DNA of 64,000 nt from Strigamia acuminata (Eukaryota > Arthropoda > Chilopoda > Geophilomorpha > Linotaeniidae): assembly GCA_949358305.1 (NCBI GenBank), contig OX442321.1, positions 8,147,605 through 8,211,604 of the forward strand, in the 5' to 3' direction. Below the pieces are notes generated by a model. It was not told where the DNA came from. It saw nothing but the letters and a program-made list of their open reading frames with translations, and did no database searches. Below, one piece after another: positions 1-13,316 of the stretch (position 1 is the stretch's first letter; every line of letters begins with the position of its first letter). Both the position numbers and the translations under genes were made by a program.

Positions 1-414
1 GATAGTTAAATCGAGTAAAATTACATAATATCGAGGAAAATGGACGTTTTGCTTGGCCGAAATATCAAATTCGAGAGATAGGGCGTAGTCGTGTTTATGA
101 CAAAAAAAAAATTAAAAATTAAATGTCGAAAAATAAAATATTTGGGTTTTTTCTTAAAAAAAAAAATTGGAAAATGTCGTTGGTTTTTTTTCGTTTTTCC
201 GGTGAAATTTGCAAAGTGAAATCGAAACTAATTGATTTTTTTCTTTCTCTTTATTTCTCGTTGACAGATAGGCAACTTTTCTACGTTTTACCGACGATGT
301 AAATCAACATTGTACTTTTTTGTATTTTGTTTTTTTATATTTGAGCACGTAAAACACAAGTGATTTCCTGTGCACAGCGAATTCGTCAAAATTTGCCCCA
401 TCAATCCAGTAGCC
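1..414 (+). other. 5' flank of faf; possible 5'-UTR splice acceptor
   Basis: AT-rich sequence with no coding signal. A pyrimidine-rich stretch ends in an AG at about 266-267 (ttctcgttgacag). This could be the acceptor of a 5'-UTR intron feeding the exon that carries the faf start codon at 415. No TATA box or initiator can be singled out. Confidence 0.35.
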
Positions 415-3400
415 ATGACCATCGCAATGAGAGGGGCGCCCAACGGTGGAGGCGATTCCCCGCAGGAAACGAGTCCTGGGCAGAATCCAACCAATAACTC
501 ACCTCAGGTACATTGTTGTGTTTGTAAAAAAAAATTTAAAATAAAAATTTAAAGCGAGATTTGATGGGAATTTCGATTTGCAGCCACCGCAGCCGCAGCC
601 ACAGCCAGCGCAGCCGCAGCCGCAGCCTCAGCCTCAGCCTGCACAGCAGCAGCAGCAACAACAATTGCCGCAGCCACAACCGCAGCAGCAACAAACAGTG
701 GCATCACAGTCGCCGACTGATGAGAATTTTGATTTAACGGATCATATCGGAGAACTATCTGAAAATCAGGAACCTGATTTTCCTCACGCGGAACTTAATA
801 AACTGGATGAAATGATTAACCGGCCACGATGGGTTGTTCCAGTCCTGCCAAAAGGTGAATTGGAAGTCCTTTTGGAAGCTTCGATTGATCTTTGTAAAAA
901 AGGTGCGTTGGCGATTTGAATTTGTTTGGATTTGTTGTTAATTGTTTGTGTTTTTTAGGGATGGATACCCGTAGTGAAGCTTGTCAACGTTTCTTCAGAG
1001 ATGGATTGACCATTTCTTTTACTAAGATTCTCACAGATGAGGCTGTAAGCGGATGGAAATTTGAAATCCATGTAATTACGACGGACGAATTTGGTGTTTT
1101 TTGATGTTTTTTGACGTTTGTTTATTTTTGTTTTTGTTTTGCAGCGTTGTATAATGAAAAACTGTGAACGTTTGATCGAGTTGTGCGTTACAAAACTGAG
1201 TCAGGACTGGTTCCCACTGCTTGATTTGCTCGCGATGGTCCTGAACCCGAACAACAAGTTTCACACGTACAATGGCACTCGTCCGTCGGAAACGGTACCT
1301 CCGGGGTCACAGATTCCAGATGAGGAATTATACGCACGCCCGCCCGATGCGAGAACACCTCGTGTGAGTTTTGCCTATGGGTGGCGCTAGTGGAGTGATT
1401 TTAATGGATGTTTTTTTGTTTTTTTGTTTTTTTGTGTGTGCAGGGTTGGTTGGTGGATTTAATAAACCGTTTCGGACAACTTGGTGGATTTCAAATACTA
1501 TCTGAAAGATTTTCTCATAGCTCTTCTTTAAGTGTGCCCGTTATTGCTGCGCTTATAAGGTGATTTTGGTTGATTATTGGTGGATTTTGTGCTGATTTTT
1601 TTTTGGTTTTATTTTTTTTAGGCCTTTCGGGCTTTGTTTTGAGCTTCTCACTGTCCATACTATAGAAAAACATTTTATGCCAATTGTGGATATTATTCCA
1701 AATTTTTTGGAGAATTTAACGGATGACGAATTGAAGAAGGAAGCAAAGAATGAAGCTAAAAATGATGCATTGTCAGCAATTATTAAGGCGCTGAAGTGTC
1801 TTGTGTTTAGAGTTCCGAACCAAGAGGAAACGGCTAAAAATTTAGAAATTTTTCGGCTAAAGATGATTTTAAGGTGAAAAATTTGTTTTGTTTGCAACTT
1901 AAAAGCTAACTAATGATGTCTACGACTTTATTTCTCAAAGATTGCTACAAATTTCTTCGTTCAACGGCAAAATGAACGCCTTGAACGAGGTGAACAAAGT
2001 GATAGCCAGTGTATCATACTATTCGCACCGTCACAGCGGGATCGAGGAGGAGGAATGGCTGACGGCTGACAGAATGGCGGAATGGATCAAAGAGAATAAA
2101 GTTTTACAAATAGTTCTTAGAGATAGTTTACATCAACCTCAAGTAAATAATTTATTTCGGGATTTAAATGTGTTTAATTTTTTTAAAAATTCAAATTTGT
2201 TTCGCAGTACGTAGAAAAGCTAGAGAAGATAATCCGTTTTGTCATCAAGGAGAAATCGCTGACGTTAGAAGATTTGGATAATATTTGGGCAGCACAAGCG
2301 GGGAAACACGAAGCGATCGTGAAGAACGTTCACGATTTGCTGGCGAAACTGGCTTGGGATTTCTCGCCGGAGCAACTAGATCATTTATTCGATTGCTTTC
2401 AAGTAGGACGCGTTGCGTCGGAATAGAAAAATTGTGTAAACGTTGTTTATTTTTAGATGAGTTGGGCGAGTGCCACGAAGAAGCAGAGGGAGAAGTTGCT
2501 CGAGTTGATCAGAAGGCTAGCCGAAGACGACAAAGATGGAGTCATGGCACACAAAGTTCTCACGTTACTCTGGAATTTGGCGCACAGCGACGACGTGCCC
2601 ACGGAAATCATGGACCAAGCGCTGAGCGCGCACGTTAAAATTTTGGATTATAGTTGCTCGCAAGACCGAGACGCGCAGAAAACCCAGTGGCTGGACAAGT
2701 GCGTGGAGGAATTAAAGAATGATAAATGGGTTTTGCCTGCTCTGAAACAAATCAGGGAGATATGTTGTTTGTATACCGAGGTAAATCGTCTTTTTTTTTG
2801 GCTTAATCTGTTTGGATTAATTTTTTTAATTGTTTTTTTAGGCTCCTGCCAATTTTAATCATGCTCAACGAAGTCCTCACATGTTCTATAGACATGAAAT
2901 AATCAACAGGTTACAACAGCAGCACACGCTAGTCATCTTAGTCGCTGATAATCTCACAAATTATATGAACAAAGCACGCCTCATGGCAAAGGGTATTTGA
3001 TGGTGGTGTTTTTGTGTGGTTTTGGTCGATTAATGTTTGGATTTTTTGGGTAGAAACATCCGATTTAGATCCTAATGCAATTCTACCCGATAGTCGATAC
3101 AGCCACGTTCATCAAGTTCAGGAGAGGTTGAATTTTTTGAGGTTTTTACTCAAGGACGGCCAGCTTTGGTTATGCGCTCCTCAAGCCAAGCAGGTGTGAT
3201 GGATTTAAGGGAGATGTTGTTTAAGTTTTAATTTATTTTGTTTGTTTGTTAGATTTGGCAATGTTTGGCAGAAAATGCTGTCTACTTATCTGATCGCGAG
3301 GCGTGTTTCAAGTGGTTTTCTAAAGTAAGATTTAACTGTTGAATTATAATAAGTAAAATACACTTTTAAATTTAAGTTTTATGTCCAAAATTCTCAGTTG

Positions 3401-6400
3401 ATGGGAGATGAACCCGATTTGGACCCGGAAATCAACAGGGATTTCTTTGAGAGCAATATTTTGCAACTTGATCCGTGTTTGTTGACTGAAAATGGAATGA
3501 AGTAATTTTTTTTTTTAAATATTTAAAATGTCGTACTCGTCGTTAATGTTGATTTGAATTGCAGGTGTTTTGACAGATTTTTTAAAGCTGTTAATTTCAA
3601 AGAAGGCAAATTGGTTCTGAGAAGAAGAACGTATTTGATGGACGATTTAGAGCTGGTCGGATTAGATTACATCTGGAAAGTGAGTTGTCGCTGTAACGAC
3701 GTGAAGTAATAAAAACTAATTGGTGTTTTTTTTTTTTTAGGTTGTGCTGTGCAGCGGAGAAGAAATAGCGACGAAAGCGATTGAATTATTGAAGGAGACG
3801 TATACAAATTTAGGACCTCATCTGCAAGCCAGTCAAGTTGACATTCACGAGGATTTCGTCCAGTTGTGCATGGATCGCCTTAAAGCTGCTTACGATACAA
3901 TTAGTGTTTTGGAAAAGGATAAGGACAGTGTGAACCGTATTAGACAGGAAACTACTCGAATGGTTCGGGTTCTCAAGGTTCTCCACGAGTACATTAGCGA
4001 ATGCGACGGCGATTACGGCGAAGAAAGAAATATTTTGCCGATGGCTAGGTACGAATTACCATTTATTTTATTTATTTTTTTTAATTTTTAATTTTTTTTA
4101 GGAGCTTCCGGGGTAAACACGTGTCTCTGACGATTCGGTTTCCCAATCAAGGACGTCAGGTGGAGGATTTGGATGTTTGGTCGCACACGAACGACACGCT
4201 GGCATCGATTCGTCGCCAAATATTGAACAGGTAGACGTCGATTGGTCGGATTAATGGGGTTGATGTTTTAATTAGGCTTAATTGCAGGATAAAAGGGAGT
4301 ATTTCCAACATGAAAGTCGATCTGTTCGTCAACGGCGAACTGATAGACCCTGCAGAAGATAAGAAACTCATTTCAGAGATTCCTTTACGGGATAAAACAG
4401 TTAGTTTTCGGATACATTGCCTCGACAGGAGCGGTTGCTAAAACGTTTTATCTCGTTGTAGTTGATCACTGGCAAGTTATGTCAAGTGGGTTCAAACATG
4501 CCTTCCTCTCCAGACAGCAGCTCGGACAGCTCCACCGGTTCTCCGCAGCACCCCTACGATGGACCAAATGCTGAAGCCGAGAGCTGTTTACCTGGAGTGG
4601 TAAAGAACGGAGGGAAAGCGCGAAATTGGATGTTTTAATGATTTTTCAACTGTTTTGTTGCAGCTCATGGCCAACCAGGCCCTTTACACGCAATTTTTTT
4701 ACCAACTGGCCGATCTCGGCAGCTCGATGCAGGTCGCACCGTTGCGGGACGGAGGGCGTGCGCTGTTGAAATTGATGCCTGCGGACGTGAAAAGTGCGGA
4801 CAGTTTAAGGGCTTTGTGTTTAGACCACGCCAAACTCGGCGATCAATCGTTGTCTCCTACTCTCGAGTCTGTGTTTTTTGCTTCGTCTCCATCTCAAGTT
4901 TTGTACAGTTTGGAAGTGAGTTTTTCGTCTTTTTTGTTTGTTTTTTTGATTTTGACGTTATTTTTGATGGTTTCAGGTGACTTATTCGCTTCTGATGCCG
5001 GCGCTGAACCCGATGTCCGAAGAGGCGTTTGAGTTTCAATTCAATTTCATCAAGAGCGGCGGCGTCGCCTGCGTTTTGGGGATGCTCACCAAGAATAATT
5101 TTTTGCCCAATGCCGACCCGCCGACCAAGCGAGCGGCCTATCACGTGGTGTTGAAAATCTGCAAGCTGATGCTGACGACTGTCGGACATTCGATCGTCAA
5201 TGTGGTGGCCGAGGCCATCCAGCCGGAAAGCACGACGATGAACGTGACGCCGAGCGCTCACAACCACGCCGTGGTCGTCCAACAAGCTTTACATCACATT
5301 CCCAATGTGAATGCCGAGTGCATGTTGCGCAACGTGGCTCTGCGACTGGCGCAGAACTTGCTCGACCAAGCCACCGGTCATTTGCCCGATATGGCCACCA
5401 TTCGTGCGATAATTAAAATTGCTTGGGCGTCCTCGACGGGATCGACGCATCTTGTGCATTGCTCTTACGAGGACCTCCACAAGTTGTACGAAAAAGTACG
5501 GTTTTGGTGGTGTTTTGTGGTTTTTTTTTTGGTAATTTGATGTTTTATTTACAGTCGTGGGTGAAACCTGTTAATAGCGAGGAGAATCAACCGGAAAATG
5601 AGGATTTGCAAGTGTGTAAAGAAGCGTTGGAAGTGCTGACGATCGCTTTGGCTTTGTATCCGCAAGCTTTGGAGACGTTGACGAAGGATAAGGCGTGGCA
5701 TTTATTTATAGTTGATCTGCTGCTGTTGTCGAAAAACAGGTGTGTATTTGATACGTTTGTTTTTTGGGATGTTTGTGTGATTTATGGCGATTTTGTAGGT
5801 CCGTGCGAGTGTCTGCTGCCGAGCAATTTTTGTTAATTGCGACTAAATGTTCAGGGGGCCAACAACCGTTGATATTTTTTATTACTCTGCTTTTTACTGT
5901 GTTGTTGGTAAGTTTTATGGTGTTTTTTTATATCGAGTTTTGGGTTTTTTTTAATTTTTATTTTGTTTAGACGACTGTAAAAGAACACGCGAAGAATTGC
6001 CACGAGTATTTTCAACTGTTTTGCCGGTGCGTAGTGCAAGTTTTGTTATTTAAATGGGTGTTGAAATGGTATTTTGTTTGTTTATTTTAGTTTGTTGAAT
6101 TATGCGTGTGCTAGTAGTTGTCAATTGGCAAATGTTGACGGTTTACTTGCTGCTGAGATCCAGTGGTTGAAAGACATCAGGGTATAAATGTATATTTTGT
6201 TTTTGTTTTTGTATTAATGTTTTGATTTTTAATTAGACCAACGTGTTGCAGTCTGGAGATAGTTTAGTGGAGGAAGCGCTTTTGGAAGGACATTTGGGCA
6301 TTGCTAGAGAATTAGTCTCTTTTCTTAGTACTGACAAGAAATACGAAATAGGATCTCATCCTTCAAAGAGTGTTAATCTAATAAAGGTAAAGGAAGAAAA

Positions 6401-9400
6401 GTGTTTTTATTTGTTTCTTTTGGTGATTTTTAATTGTTTTTTTGTTGATTTTTATTTGTTTTTGTTTATTTTCGTTGATTTTTGTTGAATTTTTGTTGAA
6501 TTTTTGTTGATTTTTGTTTATTTTAGGAGTTAGTCGAGGATTTTATTTTTCCTGCGTCGAAAGTCGTCCTTCAGTTTCAAAAGAATGGGGAAATGCCATC
6601 TGAACAAGCCATTCCAGTTTGCTCAACGCCACTGACCGTGATTGCCGCTTTTGATTTGCTCGTTTCTCTTAGCACCGGATGCGTACCCAACATTAAAATT
6701 CTATCTGAAATGATCACTGAAATGTATTATTCAGGTAAAATGGCGCACGCTTCTAAACTTTGTTGTTGAAATGATTTTAAGTTTAAAATTCAAGGTACAG
6801 ATAAGGACCAATCGTTAACTGAATGGGAATATTTACCCCCAATTGGACCACGACCGCTGAAAGGTTTTGTGGGATTAAAAAATGCAGGCGCTACGTGCTA
6901 CATGAATTCAGTACTGCAGCAGTTGTACATGATAGACGATGTCCGGCATTACATTCTGAGCGTCGAGGGTGCCGCGACCGATCCGGACGAAGATTTTTCC
7001 GGTGAAGAGAAAATGGAGAGCGAGGTAGATTGAAAGTTGTCGCGTCGATTGTGCGTATCTGAAGAGTTTTTTTTTGGTTGCAGAACAACATAGATAACGC
7101 TGAAAGCGACAGTTATGCGGACGATAGAATCGTTAAGAAGGAGGAATCGAGAAAAGAGTACAATATGGGAGTGCTGAAGCAAGTTCAAGCAATTTTCGGA
7201 CATTTGGCGAGCAGTAAACTGCAGTATTACGTACCAAGGGGCCTTTGGAAGCACTTTAAGTAATTAGGCGGTTAATAAAGGGGTTAATTGACGAGGTACA
7301 ATGGAAATTGCGTTTCAGATTGGGCGGCGAACCTGTAAATCTACGCGAACAGCACGATGCGTTGGAGTTTTTCAACAGTTTGGTTGACAGCATCGATGAA
7401 TCGTTGAAAGTGATGGGTCACGATCAGGTGCTATCGAAAATTCTTGGCGGCTCGTTTGCAGATCAAAAAATATGTAGAGATTGTCCGCACAGGTATTTGA
7501 ATGGAACGAGATTGATTTGATTTGTTTTATTGATTTGTTTTGTTTGTTTGTTTAATCAGGTATTCTCGAGAAGAATCTTTTACGACTTTGAACATTGACA
7601 TACGTAACCATTGCAACCTGCTGGACTCTTTAGAGCAGTATGTGAAAGGAGATTTATTAGAAGGAGCCAACGCTTATCATTGTGAGAAATGCAACAAAAA
7701 AGTGGACACGGTGAAACGAATGTGCATCAAAAAGTTGCCGCCAATCTTGGCGATTCAGCTGAAGAGATTCGATTACGACTGGGAAAGGGAATGTGCCATA
7801 AAATTCAATGATTACTTCGAATTTCCACGGGATTTGGACATGGAACCCTACACGGTGTGGGGTCTGGCCAAAATGGAAGGTATAACGAGAGAGTTTGTTG
7901 GGAAAGTGTTTAAATTGAACGCTAAAATGATGACGCAGGTGAAATAATTCATGCAGAAGACGAGCTAGATGAGGACGAATTGCTGCAAGATCCTTCGTGC
8001 ACCAAATACAAGTTAAAGGGGATCGTTGTACACAGCGGACAAGCGAGTGGAGGGCATTACTATTCGTACATTTTACATCGGTAGTTTGTTTTTTGTGCAT
8101 TTTTTATTGTTTTGTTTAAATGTTTTTTTTTTTTGGTTTTCAGCCACAGTGATGGGACTTATAAATGGTATAAATTCGACGATGGGGAAGTTACGGAGTG
8201 CAAAATGGACGACGATGAGGAGATGAAGAATCAGTGTTTCGGTGGTGAATATATGGGAGAAGTGTTTGACCACATGCACAAGAGAATGTCGTACAGACGG
8301 CAGAAGCGCTGGTGGAACGCTTACATTCTGTTTTATCAGCGACTCGATGTGGATGAAGGGTTAATGACGAGGAGTTTGAATGAATTGAGTTTAGGTGCGA
8401 TTTTATATTTGTCTGTTTTGTTTTTTTATTATTTTATTTTATTTTATTTTTTGTTTTCTATTTCGCAGCCGATAAGGCTTCAACTGTGAAAATGCCGTTG
8501 GCGATCGAACGCAGCGTCCGTAAACAAAATGTAAAATTCATGCACAACAGAAACCAATTCAGTTTGGAGTATTTCCAGTTCATGAAGAAACTCATTGGTT
8601 GTAACGGACCTTACGTGACGCTGCAAACGAATCAAGAGAAATTGGTAAAATAATAATAATAATAATAATTTTAAATTTATTTTAAATTGTAAATTTTATT
8701 AAATAGAGTGAGGAAAGTGAAGAATTAGCCATGATTAGCATCCAGTTGGCATCAAAGTTCCTTTTTACGACTGGTTTTCACACTAAAAAGACTCTTAGGT
8801 GAGCTGCTGTTGTTTTCCCGTTTGGATTTCGGATTGGTTTGAGTGATCCCACTTTGTTTTAGGAGTTCGGCCAACGAATGGTACGATGCCGTTTGCATTC
8901 ATTTACGAAACAGCAAGAAGGTGCGCAGCTGGTTTGCCACCAACGTCCTATTTGCTCATTCCCACCGCTTCTCCGAATATTTACTCGAATGTCCCAGTAC
9001 AGAGGTAACGAATAGAGTCGATTATTGTACGTTTATTGTTTGTTTTTCATTTTTAATCGTTTAAAAACAGGTTAGAACCGCATTTGTTAAGGTGCTGGTG
9101 TTCTTAGCACATTTTTCATTACACGATGGTCTCTACGCGTTACCGGGAACCTGTAAGACAATTTAAAAAAATAAAAAATTTTAAAGTTTATTTTTTTATT
9201 TTTTTATTTTTTTTCAGCTGGTAGTCAAGTTGCGGAACCGAATTCTACACTGAGCGATCATCTACTGCAAGCTGTTCTTGGCTTATTGAAGAAAGAGGTT
9301 TCAGAACATGGTCGACATCTGGCTCAATATTTTAGTTTGTTTCTTATGTATTCATCATTAGGCGTACTTGAAGTAAGATTCGTCGATATTCAACTCGTCG

Positions 9401-11704
9401 GTTAATAATTAATTGGGGGAAATGTCATTTCAGAGGAAGGAATTGTTGAAATTAAACGTTCCTGCAACATTCATGTTGGTGGCTCTGGACGAAGGGCCCG
9501 GTCCGCCAATTAAATACCAATACGCCGAACTGGGCAAATTGTACCAAGTTGTTAGTCAGCTGATTCGATGCTGTGATGTTTCATCAAAAATGCAATCTTC
9601 TGTACCAGTAATTAATCCCAGACGATCCTAACGCGCCGAGTGGCTAATTTTGAATGTTATTTCTATTTTGTCACCAGGGAAACGCGCCTTTAGCTAACAT
9701 ACACGGTGATCCGATGTGTCCGGAGTACATTATGCCAATTCAGAGCCAAGTTGCTGAAATTCTGTACGCAAGAACCAGCTACGTGAAAAAAATTATCGAG
9801 GATGCAAATACATCCGAAGACACCATCAAACTTTTAAAAGTAGGAGAATACAATTGATTGATTTTATTTATTTATTTATTTTTGTTTATTATAGTTCTGC
9901 TCCTGGGAAAATCCCCATTTTTCTTCGATGGTGCTAAGCGAACTTTTATGGCAAATTGCATACTCTTATACGTATGAATTGCGTCCTTATCTCGATCTTC
10001 TTCTGCATATGTTAATTTTGGAAGATTCGTGGCAAAATCATCGAATTCATAACGCGTTGAAAGGTTTTTGTTGGATTTTATGCGCTGGGAAGGAAGAAAA
10101 TAATTATTTTTTTTAAATTTTTTTTTTGTTTTTTTATGATTAGGCATTCCAGATGATCGTGATGGATTGTTTGATACAATTCAACGATCGAAAAACCATT
10201 ATCAGAAGAGAGCTTATCAGTGTATTAAGTGTATGGTAACATTGTTCAGTACGTGTACTGCGGCTGCGCAGATGCTACACAGTAATGGTGAACTGAAACG
10301 AAAGTGGACGTGGGCTGTTGAGTGGTTGAATGATGAGTTGGAGAGGGTAAACAACGAGTTTTTTTGTTTTTTTTAAGTTTTAAATTGATAAATTTGATTT
10401 TATTGGGGTTTTTCAGAGACCTTACTCGGCCAGTACACAATATGCGTATAATAATTGGTCCCCGCCCGCCCAATCCAATGAAACGTCAAACGGGTAATTG
10501 CATTTGACCAAATAAGTGAATAAATATTACAAAATTGAATTTTTTAGGTATTTCCTTGAACGCTCTCATAGTGCCAGAATGACTTTGGCGAAAGCATGTG
10601 AACTTTGTCCTGAAGAGGTAAATGTTTAAAATTTAATCAAATCGCTTTAATTTTGTTTTGGTGTGCACTGCCATTTTTTTTTTAAATATATATACATATC
10701 TATAAATATATTTATTTTTTTTATTTAGTTTTTGGGATCGTTGAAAAAAGTTGAATTGGATTAACGGGTTTTTTTTTTTGTATTTTTTTTTCTGAAAAAA
10801 AAAAGATAAATAAATGAATAAAATTAATTAATTAAATTAATTAATTAAATAAATAAAAAAATATGAGGAGAAAATTTTTTTTTTCTAAATTTATTATTAT
10901 ATCGATATTTTGGATGCTTGTAACTACCTTTTTTTGTGTTAATTTATTATGAGAATAAAACACAGTTAAGATATTATTTTGTTGTATTTTTATACGGAAT
11001 ATAAAAAATATAAAAAGAGAAACTGACAATTGTTTATAAATACCAGGAACAAGAAGAGCAAGAACAGGAACACGATGTTTCTGAAGAGGGCGATAGTCCA
11101 CAGCCGCAAGAAACGCGCTATAAGGAACTAGATAAAGAAGTATTTATTTCCGGCTGCAAAACTAACAGGATTCAACGAGCGACGTTTCAGGAATCAACAT
11201 CGACGTTTCTGTCGGAAACGTCGCCGCCTATGCAGAAAATGGAGGAGTCGACGGTGCAGCAAAAACAGTCGCAGACCACGTCATACTCGCAATCTGAGCC
11301 GCCCGGCGTGCAGACCGAAGGCGAAACGAGTAATCAAGGATTAAAAGTTACTTCTCGACTCACGGAACCCTCGATGCACTCGGGAAACCAATCGGGCGTC
11401 CAAGATGCGAAACATTCGACCGAAGTTCACAAAATTACCAGACATCGTTCTGGGGACAACAAGGAGTGGTAAATTTACACTTTGTATGCAAATTTTATGC
11501 AAATTTGTGATTGATTGATTGATTTATTTGTTTAGGTATGCTAATAAAGTTGTTGGGAAGGAGGAACAAGGAAATATTTTTAATTTGGATAATACTTCTT
11601 CACAAGTTGAAGACACTTCAGTGGACAAGGAAGAACAGAATTTGTCTGGCACTGTGCAGACGGTGAACAACCCAAAAGAGGAATACGACAACCTTTTAAT
11701 TTGA
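415..11704 (+). CDS. faf: Ubiquitin carboxyl-terminal hydrolase FAF/USP9X (fat facets), complete, 45 exons, ~2,685 aa
   Basis: Cytoplasmic deubiquitinase that removes ubiquitin from specific substrates; in the family it acts in endocytosis, polarity and signalling. The protein tracks USP9X along its whole length: a Pro/Gln-rich N-terminus (exon 2), an armadillo-like scaffold, a ubiquitin-like part (4102-4599), the USP domain with Cys box GATCYMNS (near 6890), zinc-ribbon CxxC pairs and His box [13 protein letters not shown] (near 8036-8071), then a C-terminal helical region. The start at 415 (MTIAMRG) matches the family N-terminus. Exons: 415-507, 584-902, 959-1071, 1145-1363, 1444-1559, 1622-1873, 1941-2142, 2208-2402, 2457-2780, 2842-2992, 3054-3193, 3253-3324, 3398-3501, 3565-3679, 3741-4048, 4102-4230, 4288-4399, 4462-4599, 4664-4915, 4977-5495, 5555-5739, 5799-5907, 5971-6026, 6091-6181, 6237-6386, 6527-6734, 6795-7024, 7084-7259, 7319-7492, 7560-7879, 7939-8080, 8144-8394, 8469-8644, 8707-8798, 8863-9004, 9071-9152, 9218-9372, 9434-9607, 9678-9839, 9895-10063, 10144-10346, 10417-10493, 10548-10617, 11047-11468, 11536-11704. 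All phases close. Vertebrate USP9X is slightly shorter; the extra length is the Q/P tract and the C-tail. Confidence 0.97.
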
Positions 11705-13316
11705 TGTGGAAGGTTTTCAAGTATTTGAGAAAATATGAAAGATAACGCTGCATTTTGATGTCTAGGATATTTATTAATATTATTATTACGGAACTAATAA
11801 TATAGAATTAAAAGAAATTGATAATTTATGTAAAATTGTAAACAATTTTTTTTTCTCTGTTTAATTTTTCTTCAATACCAAATAATAAAAAAAAGAAGCT
11901 TATTTTTAATTCGCTATATATATTTTTACTTGATTTAAAATAAATGAATAAATTTTCATGGATCGCCCAAAGTTTGTAGCCATTGATTTGCATAATATGA
12001 AATATCCAGACGATTTTTGTGGCGTTTATAAGAATTTTTTTACGATTTTTCCAAATAACAGAAAAATCCAGAAATGGATTTTGTTTAGTTTCTAAGTTAA
12101 ACACTAATTCTTACTGATGATGAGGCGAGAAGAGAGAAATGGGGATTTCGAGAAAGTGTTGTGTGGCTTCTAGAATTATTTTTTTTAAAGAAAAAAACGT
12201 TTGTAATAATATTTATTTTTCTTTTACGGGATGAGATAAAGACATTAGTGAACTGGTATTTTGTGAATTTTTCAACTTTTAAATTTTGTGCAACTTTTCA
12301 ACTTTTTTTTTTTTTAGTTTTTATTTTTAATTTTTAATTTTTAATTTTTAATTTTTAATTTTTTAAGAAAAAAATTTTTTTTTTTTGTTTTTTTTGTTGG
12401 TATTGGCATATCAGAATCGAAACATATGAGCAAAAAATTGAAAGTTCTGTATTGTTTTATTAATTAATCGTATAAAAAGTGAAGTAAAGTACAAGAAAAG
12501 ATATTGTTCCTTTGATGCCAAAGTTTATTTTGTGAATTGTTATATGAGAATTTTAAAGAGAAAAAAAAAAGTAATAATAATAATAAATCAAACAAGTTAA
12601 AAATCTGACATTGAAAATTGAAAATTTTCAAATCTCAGTTGTGATAATTTTCTCGGTTTTCACCGACGAAAGACCAATATTTTGTGAGTTGCAATTTTTT
12701 TTTTCTTCTTTTATCCTTTTAATTTTTAATTTTTTTAATTCCTTAAATTTTTTAAATTTAAATTTTTATTTTCCTTATTAAAAAAATAAATTTTAAAAAA
12801 TGTATATATAACAAGTAGCGTAATTCGCGCAGATGAAAACGAATGTTATAACGAATTAACAAACAAACAAAAAAATTATATAAAACCAACCAAAAAAAAA
12901 TAAATAAGGCTTAAATACTAATTATTAATTAATTATTATTAGTCTAAAAAAAACAAAAACCTAATTTTTTTATTTTTTATTTCAGCCAAGATTTGTATAA
13001 AATATTTTCATGCTGTTTTGGTTTGCGTGGATGTTAGCTCTGACATGCTACCAAGAAAAAAGCCCCAAAAAATGGCACTGAGTTTTATCGTTTTTGATTT
13101 TTCAGTTTATATGAAACAAAAAAGTTGCTTCGGATTTGCGACCGGAACATTTGTACAGTAGTCACAATTTCTTTTAAACCTTTTCCGCACAAAATTTTAA
13201 GAAATATAAGCTTTTTTCGTGACAATAAAATGAACATTTAAAAAATAAAACGTCTCGAATCGTTTATTTTTCGGTTTCTGGAGCCAAAAATCAAGAAAAG
13301 TGAAAAATTATCCATT
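11705..13316. other. Intergenic AT-rich spacer between faf and the BTB-BACK gene
   Basis: About 1.6 kb holding the 3' UTRs of two convergent genes. AATAAA-like signals are frequent. There are poly-T runs and short tttttaa repeats near 12320-12360. No open frame with family similarity was recognised. Confidence 0.6.
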
